A stretch of DNA of 64,000 nt from an uncultured Collinsella sp. GTDB taxonomy: Bacteria; Actinomycetota; Coriobacteriia; Coriobacteriales; Coriobacteriaceae. The DNA lies in contig CABRNM010000004.1 of NCBI GenBank assembly GCA_902472315.1, positions 1-64,000 of the forward strand, given 5' to 3'. The translations under genes and the position numbers were made by a program. The notes beneath the pieces were generated by a model. That model was not told where the DNA came from. It saw only the letters and a list, made by a program, of their open reading frames with translations, and did no database searches. Positions 50,276 through 60,303 of this stretch are shown piece by piece. The stretch's first letter is position 1, and each line of letters begins with the position of its first letter.

Positions 50276-51313
50276 CTAAAGGTTGCCGTCCCAGTGCCGA
50301 ATCACGAACTCTCGCAGGTCGTTCTGACGTTTCTGGAATGTCTCGCTTCGGTCGCACTTAAGACCCATAGCGAGCGCGATGGCATTCATCGCCCGGTGCA
50401 ATTGCAGCTGGTGGGCAAACTGAGTCCCGGTGAGGACGATCATCCTAAAGCCCAGCGCGCTCAGCACGGTCATACGCTCCGCGTCCGACGCGCTGCGCTG
50501 TTTATCAAGATGGTCCGAACCGTTGTATTCAATCCCCGTACCGCTCGCAGGCGCATATACGTCGATCTCGAAATACCCGGACTTAGCGAGATACTTGAAC
50601 TCGTTGGGAACATCGACCCGATGGTTGAGCTCGATCTTGGCGTATCCCAGCCCTCCCTGGGAACGTTTTGCTACGACCATGATTGCGGTGGCCGTCTCCA
50701 TGGGCGACCGCGCGCCATCGTGCACGCGCTTGAGCACGGTGGCCGCGCGTATAGCCCCCTGACGAGATCGGTTCTCATTGCAATAAGCAATCAAGTCGGC
50801 AACGGTATACCTCTGCCCCATCTCGATATAATCGCCTGTCGACAGATGATTCAAATGGTATCGGGCGCAGATTTCGTAGCCATATTCCAGCTGCTCGGGC
50901 TCGCTCATCCACGAACCCGCCTGGACAAAGCACATGGCCTCATCAACCACTAGAAGGCCCTCTGCCACCTCGATAAGATGGCCCGGAGGTACCGGCGACC
51001 CAAACACGTGGCACCTAAATCCAGCCGGCGTCGAGCGCTCAAAATCGAAGTTGACGAGCGTATCAATACGATCGAGCTCTTCTCGTGGAATACCGAGCGA
51101 AACCAGATAGTCGGTAACGATCCCAGCTGCCTTTGAAGCCCTCAGCCCCTTGGTATCCAGCCCCAATTTGGGCAGGCTCGCAGTCGGCTCCGCCTCGTTA
51201 GCAAGCGAGTCCTCATCGTATAGGCTGCTTGCTCTCGAGAGCGGCTCGGACGGACGTGCCACGTTGTGGTACAGCCAGGCAGTCTTATGGGACAGGACGA
51301 TCGGCAGGTCCAT
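50276..51313 (-). CDS. Protein with DUF559/Vsr-like C-terminal domain
   Basis: This 345-residue protein has a C-terminal region with the pattern FEIDVYAPASGTGIEYNGSD then RMTVLSALGFRMIVLTGTQF, close to DUF559/Vsr-like endonuclease folds (Asp, Glu, and a late Thr/Gln strand). The N-terminal half, with AbiEi-like content (FGSPVPPGHLIEVAEGLLV), has no firm assignment. Proteins of this architecture are frequent single genes in actinobacteria; a function in DNA repair, restriction or a toxin-antitoxin role is unproven. GC is lower than the neighbours. ATG 51313 has weak RBS context. Confidence 0.6.
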   Translation of the reverse strand: MDLPIVLSHKTAWLYHNVARPSEPLSRASSLYDEDSLANEAEPTASLPKLGLDTKGLRASKAAGIVTDYLVSLGIPREELDRIDTLVNFDFERSTPAGFRCHVFGSPVPPGHLIEVAEGLLVVDEAMCFVQAGSWMSEPEQLEYGYEICARYHLNHLSTGDYIEMGQRYTVADLIAYCNENRSRQGAIRAATVLKRVHDGARSPMETATAIMVVAKRSQGGLGYAKIELNHRVDVPNEFKYLAKSGYFEIDVYAPASGTGIEYNGSDHLDKQRSASDAERMTVLSALGFRMIVLTGTQFAHQLQLHRAMNAIALAMGLKCDRSETFQKRQNDLREFVIRHWDGNL

Positions 51314-51414
51314 AAGCCCTCCAATGGAGTCGGATAACCAACCTTATTCCCCTGCCCACTGATCCGCACACCTTCGTGCGAAAGAAAGCAATTCCACCCG
51401 TTCGAGTGGCAGAA

Positions 51415-51479
51415 AAACCATCACAACATTCGATGCTTTTCCCGATTTTGGCAAAAAACGTCGAATGTTGTGATGGTTT
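51415..51479. repeat. Dispersed palindrome, family C copy 4
   Basis: Same arms and interior as 50175-50238, one extra A in the loop. It lies 45 bp past the ABC gene's stop at 51524. Copies 3 and 4 flank the 50276 gene. Confidence 0.9.
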
Positions 51480-51523
51480 GAGGCGAGGGGCACGGAGGGA
51501 TCAAAGCATCGTGCTCGAACGGG

Positions 51524-53422
51524 TTAATCCAGCTCTTTTAAGCCATGCGCCAGCTGCCAGTACTCGCCGTGCTGGGCGAGTAGCTCTTCGTGCGTGCCGC
51601 GCTCGATGATGCGGCCGTGTTCGAGGACCATGATGGCGTCGGCGTCGCGGACAGTGGACAGGCGGTGCGCGATCATAAACGTGGTGCGACCGCGCATGAT
51701 GCGGTCCATACCGCGCTCGATGAGCTTTTCGGTACGCGTGTCAATGGAGCTCGTGGCCTCGTCCAGGATGAGCACCGGCGGATCGGCGACGGCCACGCGC
51801 GCGATGGCGAGCAGCTGACGCTGACCCTGCGACAGGTTGGCGCCGTCGGCCGTGACCGGTGTGTCGTAGCCCCGCGGCAGGCGGCGGATAAACGAGTCGG
51901 CGCAGGCGGCCTCGGCAGCGGCGCGCACCTCCTCGTCGGTCGCGTCGAGCTTGCCAAAGCGGATGTTCTGCGCAATGGTGCCGCTAAACAGGTGCGTGTC
52001 CTGCAGCACAATGCCGAGCGACCCGCGCAGGCTGGCCTTGGCAATGTGCTTGACGTCGATGCCGTCGTACGTGATCTCGCCGTCATCGACCTCGTAGAAG
52101 CGGTTGATGAGGTTGGTAATGGTCGTCTTGCCGGCGCCCGTGGAGCCCACAAACGCAATCTTTTGCCCCGGCTTGGCAAACAGGTTGAGGTCCGTGAGCA
52201 CGCGGGCGCCCGGCACGTAGGAAAAGTCCACGGCATGGAAGCGCACGTCGCCGGCAAGCGGGACCAAGCCGCACGTGAGCTCGGTGCCGTCGGCAGCCAC
52301 CGCGCAGCCCGACTCATCAACGGCTGCCACGTCATACAGGTGCCCGTAGACGCCCACGCCCTGGCCCTCGGGAATTTTCCACGCCCACGCGGCATCGCCC
52401 GTCTGCACCAGCTCCACGCAGCCCTCGTCCACCTCGGGCTCAAGGTCCATAGCCGCAAACAGGCGCTCGGCACCGGCCAACGCGTTGAGCAAGAAGTTGC
52501 CGAGCTGCGTAAACTGGTTGATGGGCATGGCGGCCTGGCGCACAAAGACCAGGTAGCTTGCAAGTGCGCCCACATCGGCGAGCCCCTTGATGCAGAGCAT
52601 GCCGCCCGCCACGGCGACGATGGCATAGTTGACGTAGCCAATCACGACGGTCATGGGCACCATGGAGTTGGCATAGCTCACGGCGGCGGTACCGGTGCGG
52701 CGAAGCTCGTCGTTGCGGCAGGTGAAGCCGGCGACATTCGCCGTCTCACGGTTAAAGACCTTGATGACCTTTTGGCCCGAGACCATTTCTTCGATATATC
52801 CGTCCAGGTCGCCAAGCGATGCCTGCTGGGCAGCAAAGAAACGCTTAGAGCGCGCGCCCGAGTAGCGCGCATACAGCACAATGGCCGCATCGCACACGAG
52901 TGTGATAATCGTGAGCTGCCAGTTAAGGATGATGAGCATGGCCGTGGTGCCCACAACCTGAATGGCGGCCTGAATCACGTTGGCAAAGCTGTTGTTGAGC
53001 GCCTCGGAGACGGTGTCGACATCGTTGGTGAAAAAGCTCATGATGTCGCCCGAGCGCGTGCTGTCAAAATAACTGAGCGGCAGCGTCTGGATGTGCGCGA
53101 ACAGATCGCGGCGAATATCGGACACCACGCGTTGGGCCGCGCGCACCATAATCTGCGAGTAGCCCAGGGCCGAGAGCACGCCCGCGGCGTAGATGACCGC
53201 CGTCAGGATGACCTGCTTGGTAAGCAGCTCCTCCCCACCCGCGGCCAGGCCGTTGACGATGGGGCGCACCATATAGGTGCCGGCAAGACTCGCGATGGCG
53301 GCGACAGAGGCCAGCACACCAACCGCCAGCAGCGAGAACTTGGCATGGCCCATGTATGAGAGCAAGCGGCGAAGCGTTCGGCGCAGATTGGCCGGACGTG
53401 CCTGAGCGGAAGTCTTAGGCAT
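51524..53422 (-). CDS. Heterodimeric ABC exporter, catalytically normal subunit
   Basis: This 632-residue half-exporter has six membrane helices, Walker A GSTGAGKTT and Walker B LILDEATSSIDTRTEK with the catalytic Glu. The signature is LSQGQRQLLAIAR, which is changed from LSGGQ. A loop insertion of about 60 residues (WAWKIPEGQGVGVYGHLYDV...) lies before the ATPase core. ATG 53422 (MPKTSAQARP) is used because AAAGGAG is 9 bp upstream. It overlaps its partner's stop. With the partner it resembles BmrCD-type multidrug exporters. Confidence 0.9.
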   Translation of the reverse strand: MPKTSAQARPANLRRTLRRLLSYMGHAKFSLLAVGVLASVAAIASLAGTYMVRPIVNGLAAGGEELLTKQVILTAVIYAAGVLSALGYSQIMVRAAQRVVSDIRRDLFAHIQTLPLSYFDSTRSGDIMSFFTNDVDTVSEALNNSFANVIQAAIQVVGTTAMLIILNWQLTIITLVCDAAIVLYARYSGARSKRFFAAQQASLGDLDGYIEEMVSGQKVIKVFNRETANVAGFTCRNDELRRTGTAAVSYANSMVPMTVVIGYVNYAIVAVAGGMLCIKGLADVGALASYLVFVRQAAMPINQFTQLGNFLLNALAGAERLFAAMDLEPEVDEGCVELVQTGDAAWAWKIPEGQGVGVYGHLYDVAAVDESGCAVAADGTELTCGLVPLAGDVRFHAVDFSYVPGARVLTDLNLFAKPGQKIAFVGSTGAGKTTITNLINRFYEVDDGEITYDGIDVKHIAKASLRGSLGIVLQDTHLFSGTIAQNIRFGKLDATDEEVRAAAEAACADSFIRRLPRGYDTPVTADGANLSQGQRQLLAIARVAVADPPVLILDEATSSIDTRTEKLIERGMDRIMRGRTTFMIAHRLSTVRDADAIMVLEHGRIIERGTHEELLAQHGEYWQLAHGLKELD

Positions 53423-55256
53423 GGCGCTCATCTCCTTTCGCCGCCTGGAATGATCCGCCGGGGACAGAGGAAAACGGATCACCTTGAACGTCTTCACTGC
53501 CGCCGTCGCCCTCTGCATCGCTCGCATCACCCGCGAACTCCATCTGCGAGGCGTAAATCTCCTGGTAGATGTTGTCACCTGCCAGCAACTCCTCATGCGT
53601 GCCCACACCGTGGACACGGCCGTCATCCAGCACCACGATGCGGTCGGCATCCATCACGCTTGCGATACGCTGGGCGATGATGATCACCGTCGTGTCGGGA
53701 ATCTGGACGATATGCTCGCGGATCTTGGCGTCGGTCGCCATATCGACCGCACTGGTCGAGTCATCAAAAATGAGCACGCGCGGATGCTTGAGCAGCGTAC
53801 GCGCGATGCACAGTCGCTGCTTCTGGCCGCCCGAAACGCCGGCGCCACCCTGGCCCAACTCACCGTCGAGCCCGCCGATGCGGTCCAGGAACTCGTCCAC
53901 GCACGCCGCACGGCAGGCACTCAGCAGCTCCTCGTCGGTGGCATCGGGCGCGCCCCACTGTAAGTTCTCGCGCACAGTACCCGTAAACAGCACATTCTTT
54001 TGCAGCACAATGCCCACGGCGTCACGCAGGGCGGCCAAGTCGTAGTCGTGCACGTCGCGGCCACCCACCAGCACGGCGCCCTCGGTGGAATCGTACAGGC
54101 GCGCGATCAGTTGTACGAGTGAGCTCTTGCCCGAGCCCGTGCCGCCGAGCACGCCCACCGTGGAGCCCGGCTCGATGCGAAGGTCGATATGCTCGAGCAC
54201 GTCCTCGACAGCATCCGCGCGGTACTTAAACGACACATCGCGGAACTCGACACTTCCGTCGACAACTTCGCACACAGCCGCGTCTGCCGCGGGCGCCTCG
54301 GTAAGCGAGCGTTCATCGAGGACGTGCGAGATGCGCTCCACACTGGCGAGTGCGCGCGTAAGCAGCAAAAATACGTTGGAGATCATCATGAGCGAGTTCA
54401 TAATCAGCAGGACGTAGCTCATAAAGCCCGTGAGTGAGCCCACACCCAGCTCGCCGGCGAGAATCATGCGTCCGCCGATCCACAGGATAGAAAGCGCGGC
54501 CACGTACATCGACAGCTGAAACACCGGCAGGTTGAGCACGGCATTGCCGAACGTCTTCGTCGCCGTATGCGCGAGCTCGGTATTGACGGTGTCGAACTTG
54601 GCCTCCTCGTGCTCGGCGCGCACATACGCCTTGACGGCGCGCACGGCAGTGAGGTCCTCCTGCACCACGCCGTTGAGGTGGTCCATCGAGGTCTGCAGCT
54701 GGCGGTAGAGTGGGCTCACTCGATAGGTGATAACGCCCAGCACGATCGCCAGCACGGGCAGAATGATCGCAAAGACTGTGGCAAGCGGGCGCGACAGCAC
54801 CAGCGCGTAGATAAGGCCGACAACGAGCGTCACCGGGCCGCGCACCATGGGGCGAAAGCCATTACCGATGGCATTTTGGATGACGGTAATATCGGTGGTC
54901 ATGCGGGTGACGAGCGAGCTGGCATCGTAGTTGTCCAGGTTGCCAAAAGCAAGCGTCTGGATCTTGCGATACTCTGCCTCGCGCAGGTTGGCGCCCAAGC
55001 CCGAGGCCACGCGAGCGGATGTGCGGGCATAGCCCAAGCCCAATATCAGCGAAAACGCCGCACATACCAACATGTACGCACCTTGCAGCAGCATGTAGTT
55101 GATGTCGCCCGCAGGCACGCCCACGTCGATGATGTTCGCCATGATAACCGGGATAAACAGCTCGAGCGCCGTCTCGGCCGTCACAAAGAGCACGCCGAAC
55201 ATGGCGTCGCGACGGCATTCCCCCAAGTAGGAAAACAGGATCTTGAGATTGCGCAC
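53415..55256 (-). CDS. Heterodimeric ABC exporter, degenerate-site subunit
   Basis: This 613-residue half-exporter has Walker A GGTGSGKSS and Walker B VLIFDDSTSAVD, where Asp replaces the catalytic Glu. The signature is GVSGGQKQR. One degenerate and one consensus ATP site is the hallmark of BmrC/BmrD-like heterodimers that export drugs or peptides. The C-terminal tail GDPFSSVPGGSFQAAKG is encoded by a family D palindrome at 53451-53481, so the end of the gene was added or altered by that repeat. ATG 55256 opens the two-gene operon. Confidence 0.9.
   Translation of the reverse strand: MRNLKILFSYLGECRRDAMFGVLFVTAETALELFIPVIMANIIDVGVPAGDINYMLLQGAYMLVCAAFSLILGLGYARTSARVASGLGANLREAEYRKIQTLAFGNLDNYDASSLVTRMTTDITVIQNAIGNGFRPMVRGPVTLVVGLIYALVLSRPLATVFAIILPVLAIVLGVITYRVSPLYRQLQTSMDHLNGVVQEDLTAVRAVKAYVRAEHEEAKFDTVNTELAHTATKTFGNAVLNLPVFQLSMYVAALSILWIGGRMILAGELGVGSLTGFMSYVLLIMNSLMMISNVFLLLTRALASVERISHVLDERSLTEAPAADAAVCEVVDGSVEFRDVSFKYRADAVEDVLEHIDLRIEPGSTVGVLGGTGSGKSSLVQLIARLYDSTEGAVLVGGRDVHDYDLAALRDAVGIVLQKNVLFTGTVRENLQWGAPDATDEELLSACRAACVDEFLDRIGGLDGELGQGGAGVSGGQKQRLCIARTLLKHPRVLIFDDSTSAVDMATDAKIREHIVQIPDTTVIIIAQRIASVMDADRIVVLDDGRVHGVGTHEELLAGDNIYQEIYASQMEFAGDASDAEGDGGSEDVQGDPFSSVPGGSFQAAKGDERHA
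53451..53481. repeat. Dispersed palindrome, family D copy 1 (inside a gene)
   Basis: TGATCCG/CGGATCA arms around CCGGGGACAGAGGAAAA, in the final codons of the ABC gene. Copy 2 is at 60203-60233 in the opposite orientation. Confidence 0.8.
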
Positions 55257-55444
55257 GCAGGTTCATCCCCCATCAAACGTTGTTCGCAAACGCACGTATT
55301 ATTGCGCGCCGGGCGGTAGTGTCAAGTGACGCGAAACCGATTTCTGCAAGGCTAACGAATGTGTCAAACAAGCATAGTGCGCATCTGTATTAAGTTGGAA
55401 ATAATCGTGGGCCTCACTTTTTTTCGCCCTGTCCTCGACATAAA

Positions 55445-55485
55445 CCTTGACTCTACTATCGTTATAGGGTTTTCACTACACTGGT
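55445..55485 (+). promoter_or_regulatory. Candidate MerR-type promoter/operator of the MATE gene
   Basis: CCTTGACTCTACTATCGTTA continues into TAGGGTTTTCACTACACT. TTGACT is followed by a dyad CTAT-CGTT-ATAG centred in an over-long spacer, as at MerR-controlled promoters. The MerR gene lies just downstream of the pump gene. The -10 box is not clear. Confidence 0.4.
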
Positions 55486-55519
55486 AGCTAAACGAACCCA
55501 GCCAGAAAGTGCCCCGCCC

Positions 55520-56866
55520 ATGGAACACGACCTCACACGCGGCAATGTCCTCAAGACCATCGCAGTCTTTGCCCTGCCCTATATGCTCTCGTACTTTTTG
55601 CAGATGCTCTATGGTATGGCCGACCTGTACATGATGGGGCAGTTTAGCGGCGCCGCCGGCATCACCGCCGTGGGCAATGGCGCGCAGACGCTCTATATCA
55701 TTACCGTGACGCTCGTGGGTCTGGCCATGGGAACGACGGTCATCGTCGGCCACGCCGTGGGTTCGCGCCGGTTTGACCGCGCCGAGACCGCCATCGGCAA
55801 CACCATTACGCTCTTTATGGGCGTCTCGGTGGTACTGGCCGTCATCTTGTTTGCACTATGCCCGCAAATCGTGGCGCTCATTGGTACGCCGCCCGAGGCG
55901 GTCGAAGGCACCGCCGCCTACCTGCGTATCTGCTTTGTCGGCATTCCCTTTATCGCCGCGTACAACATCCTCTCGGCCATCTTTCGCGGCCTGGGCGATT
56001 CGCGCTCGCCCATGTACGTGATCGGTGTGGCGTGCATCATCAACATCGCACTCGACTTTCTGTTTATCGGCCACATGGGGCTCGGCCCCGTGGGTGCGGC
56101 GCTCGGCACGGTAACCGCCCAGACGGCCAGCGTTGCCCTCGCGCTCGTGTGGCTCAAGAGCCGCCGCACGAACATCCACGTTAAGCGCAGCGACCTGCGC
56201 CCCCAGCCCGAGGTGCTCGGCAGCATCCTTAAGATCGGCGTACCTGTGGCCGTGCAGGACGGCTGCATCCAGGTGGCGTTTATGTTTATCACCGTCATCG
56301 CCAACCACCGAGGGCTCGTCGACGCCGCCGCCGTGGGCCTGGTCGAGAAGATGATCAGCTTTTTGTTCATTGTTCCGAGTTCCATGGGCGCCACCGTCAG
56401 CGCGCTCACGGCGCAAAACGCCGGTGCAGGAAAGGGCGGTCGTGCGCGTCAGGTACTCAAGGATGCCATGACGATCTCGGTGGTGTACGGCTGTCTGATC
56501 ACGGTGCTGATGTGGCTGGTGGCGCCGGCGTTTATCGGCTTTTTTGCCAAGGACCCCGCGGTGGTCGCGGCCGGTACCGGCTATATGCACAGTTATATTT
56601 TCGACGCAATCTTTGCCGGCATCCACATTTGCTTTAGCGGCTTTTTCGCTGCATACGGCAAGAGCTACATCGGCTTTGCGCACAACGTGCTGGCCGTGGC
56701 GCTCATTCGCGTACCCGGCGCGTGGCTGCTGTCGAACGCCTATTCCGACACGCTGTTTCCCATGGGCATCGCTTCGCCGTGCGGATCAATTTTGTCGGCA
56801 GTCATCTGTGTTGTCGCGTTTACCGTGCTCAACCGGCGTGGGGCTTTTGACAAGTTGGTAGCGTAG
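55520..56866 (+). CDS. MATE-family multidrug efflux pump
   Basis: This 448-residue protein has 12 predicted membrane helices and the MATE start pattern LPYMLSYFLQMLYGMADLYM with a second-half repeat (GVPVAVQDGCIQVAFMFITV). It exports organic cations in exchange for Na+ or H+. No clear strong RBS precedes ATG 55520, only AGAAAG. The MerR regulator follows 54 bp later in the same direction, so the pump and its sensor probably form one unit. It is divergent from the ABC exporter operon. Confidence 0.92.
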   Translation: MEHDLTRGNVLKTIAVFALPYMLSYFLQMLYGMADLYMMGQFSGAAGITAVGNGAQTLYIITVTLVGLAMGTTVIVGHAVGSRRFDRAETAIGNTITLFMGVSVVLAVILFALCPQIVALIGTPPEAVEGTAAYLRICFVGIPFIAAYNILSAIFRGLGDSRSPMYVIGVACIINIALDFLFIGHMGLGPVGAALGTVTAQTASVALALVWLKSRRTNIHVKRSDLRPQPEVLGSILKIGVPVAVQDGCIQVAFMFITVIANHRGLVDAAAVGLVEKMISFLFIVPSSMGATVSALTAQNAGAGKGGRARQVLKDAMTISVVYGCLITVLMWLVAPAFIGFFAKDPAVVAAGTGYMHSYIFDAIFAGIHICFSGFFAAYGKSYIGFAHNVLAVALIRVPGAWLLSNAYSDTLFPMGIASPCGSILSAVICVVAFTVLNRRGAFDKLVA

Positions 56867-56920
56867 CGGGGCAACGCAAGCCTGGCGCCCCTCCCCGACC
56901 CTATTGAAAGGAGCGGTCCT

Positions 56921-57769
56921 GTGATCGACATGCCAAGTGAACATACCGAGGGCCTGCTCCGCATTGGCGAGGTGGCGCGCCTGTTTAACCTGAGCGTGGG
57001 CACGTTGCGCCATTACGAGCAGATGGGCCTACTGGACCCGGCGCACATCGATCCGGCGAGCGGGTACCGCTACTACGGATCGCGGCAGCTCTCCACCCTC
57101 AATACCATCAGCCACCTGCGCGTTCTCGATTTGTCACTCGCGCAAATCCGTGATTTTGTGACCACGCGCGATGTGGACCTTATGCAGCGGCAGCTGGCTC
57201 AGCAGCAGGAGCTCATCGAGCGCAAGCGCCGCGAGCTCGAACGCGTGTCGCGCAAGATCGATAACCGGCTTGCGCTGCTTCACGATGCCCTGAACACCAA
57301 GCTCGACACCATTTGCACAATCGATGCGCCCGAACTTCGCTGCGCCGTGCTGCGCGAACGCGTCAATCCTACCGACGCCTATGCGCTGGAGTGGCAGATT
57401 CGTCAATTGCAGAAGGGGCAGCACGAGACCTTTGTCTTCTTGGGCAACTTGGGCGTTGGGATCAGCGCCGAGCGCCTCGCCGCCGGCGACTTTGACGGCT
57501 ACGACGAGGTCTTTTTGCTGCTCGATAACACCGATGATTACGTGGGCGACGTCGAGACGCGGCCCGCCGCGCGATGCCTGACCATAAGCTTCCGCGGCAC
57601 GCACGGGCAGGCAGGCACGCGCTATGAGCAGCTGCTCGGCTATATGCGCGAGCGCAACCTGACACCCGCCGGGCCCTCGCGCGAGATTGCCCTGATCGAC
57701 GATATCATCAGCGACGACCCCACAACCTACGTGACACAGATCACGGTGCCGATTGCCCCAGCAAAGTAA
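56921..57769 (+). CDS. MerR-family regulator with effector-binding domain
   Basis: This 282-residue protein has an N-terminal MerR HTH (LRIGEVARLFNLSVGTLRHY and EQMGLLDPAHIDPASGYRYY), a dimerising coiled coil (about 85-125) and a C-terminal GyrI-like effector domain (about 130-280), as in BmrR-type multidrug sensors. GTG 56921 follows AAAGGAG. Being downstream of the MATE gene, it likely responds to substrates of that pump. A terminator begins at its stop codon. Confidence 0.9.
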   Translation: MIDMPSEHTEGLLRIGEVARLFNLSVGTLRHYEQMGLLDPAHIDPASGYRYYGSRQLSTLNTISHLRVLDLSLAQIRDFVTTRDVDLMQRQLAQQQELIERKRRELERVSRKIDNRLALLHDALNTKLDTICTIDAPELRCAVLRERVNPTDAYALEWQIRQLQKGQHETFVFLGNLGVGISAERLAAGDFDGYDEVFLLLDNTDDYVGDVETRPAARCLTISFRGTHGQAGTRYEQLLGYMRERNLTPAGPSREIALIDDIISDDPTTYVTQITVPIAPAK

Positions 57770-57815
57770 GAACCGCCCGGAAGACATCGTGCTTCCGGGC
57801 GGTTCTTCAATTTGA
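57769..57815. terminator. Bidirectional terminator between merR and ligA
   Basis: 15-bp arms (AGAACCGCCCGGAAG and complement, 57769-57783 and 57792-57806) with a short loop, then TTCAATTTG. It serves both convergent genes. Confidence 0.85.
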
Positions 57816-57826
57816 CTATTGATGCA

Positions 57827-60127
<2,301 letters not shown>

Positions 60128-60202
60128 TCAAACCGCACCGAATCGGCAGCCGCTAGACCGGGGTGGATCGCGCGATCCAACCATGCTCTTATCAACTCTA
60201 AA

Positions 60203-60233
60203 TGATCCGTTTTCCTCCGTCCCCAACGGATCA
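60203..60233. repeat. Dispersed palindrome, family D copy 2
   Basis: TGATCCG/CGGATCA arms around TTTTCCTCCGTCCCCAA. It is the reverse complement of copy 1 apart from a few bases, and lies upstream of ligA. Confidence 0.85.
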
Positions 60234-60277
60234 ATAAGAAAAGAGGAGCTGTCCCGCGTTGATGGGACAGCCCCTCT
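60234..60277 (-). terminator. Terminator of the HtrA gene
   Basis: GAGGGGCTGTCCC and GGGACAGCTCCTC arms followed on the minus strand by TTTTCTTATT. The stem again contains GGGACAG, as in the dispersed palindromes. Confidence 0.8.
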
Positions 60278-60303
60278 GGCTTCGATATGTGCAATACGGC
60301 TCG

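Noticed and set aside
51590..53359. 589-codon plus-strand frame opposite an ABC gene
   Set aside because: Antisense shadow of conserved ABC motifs on the minus strand.
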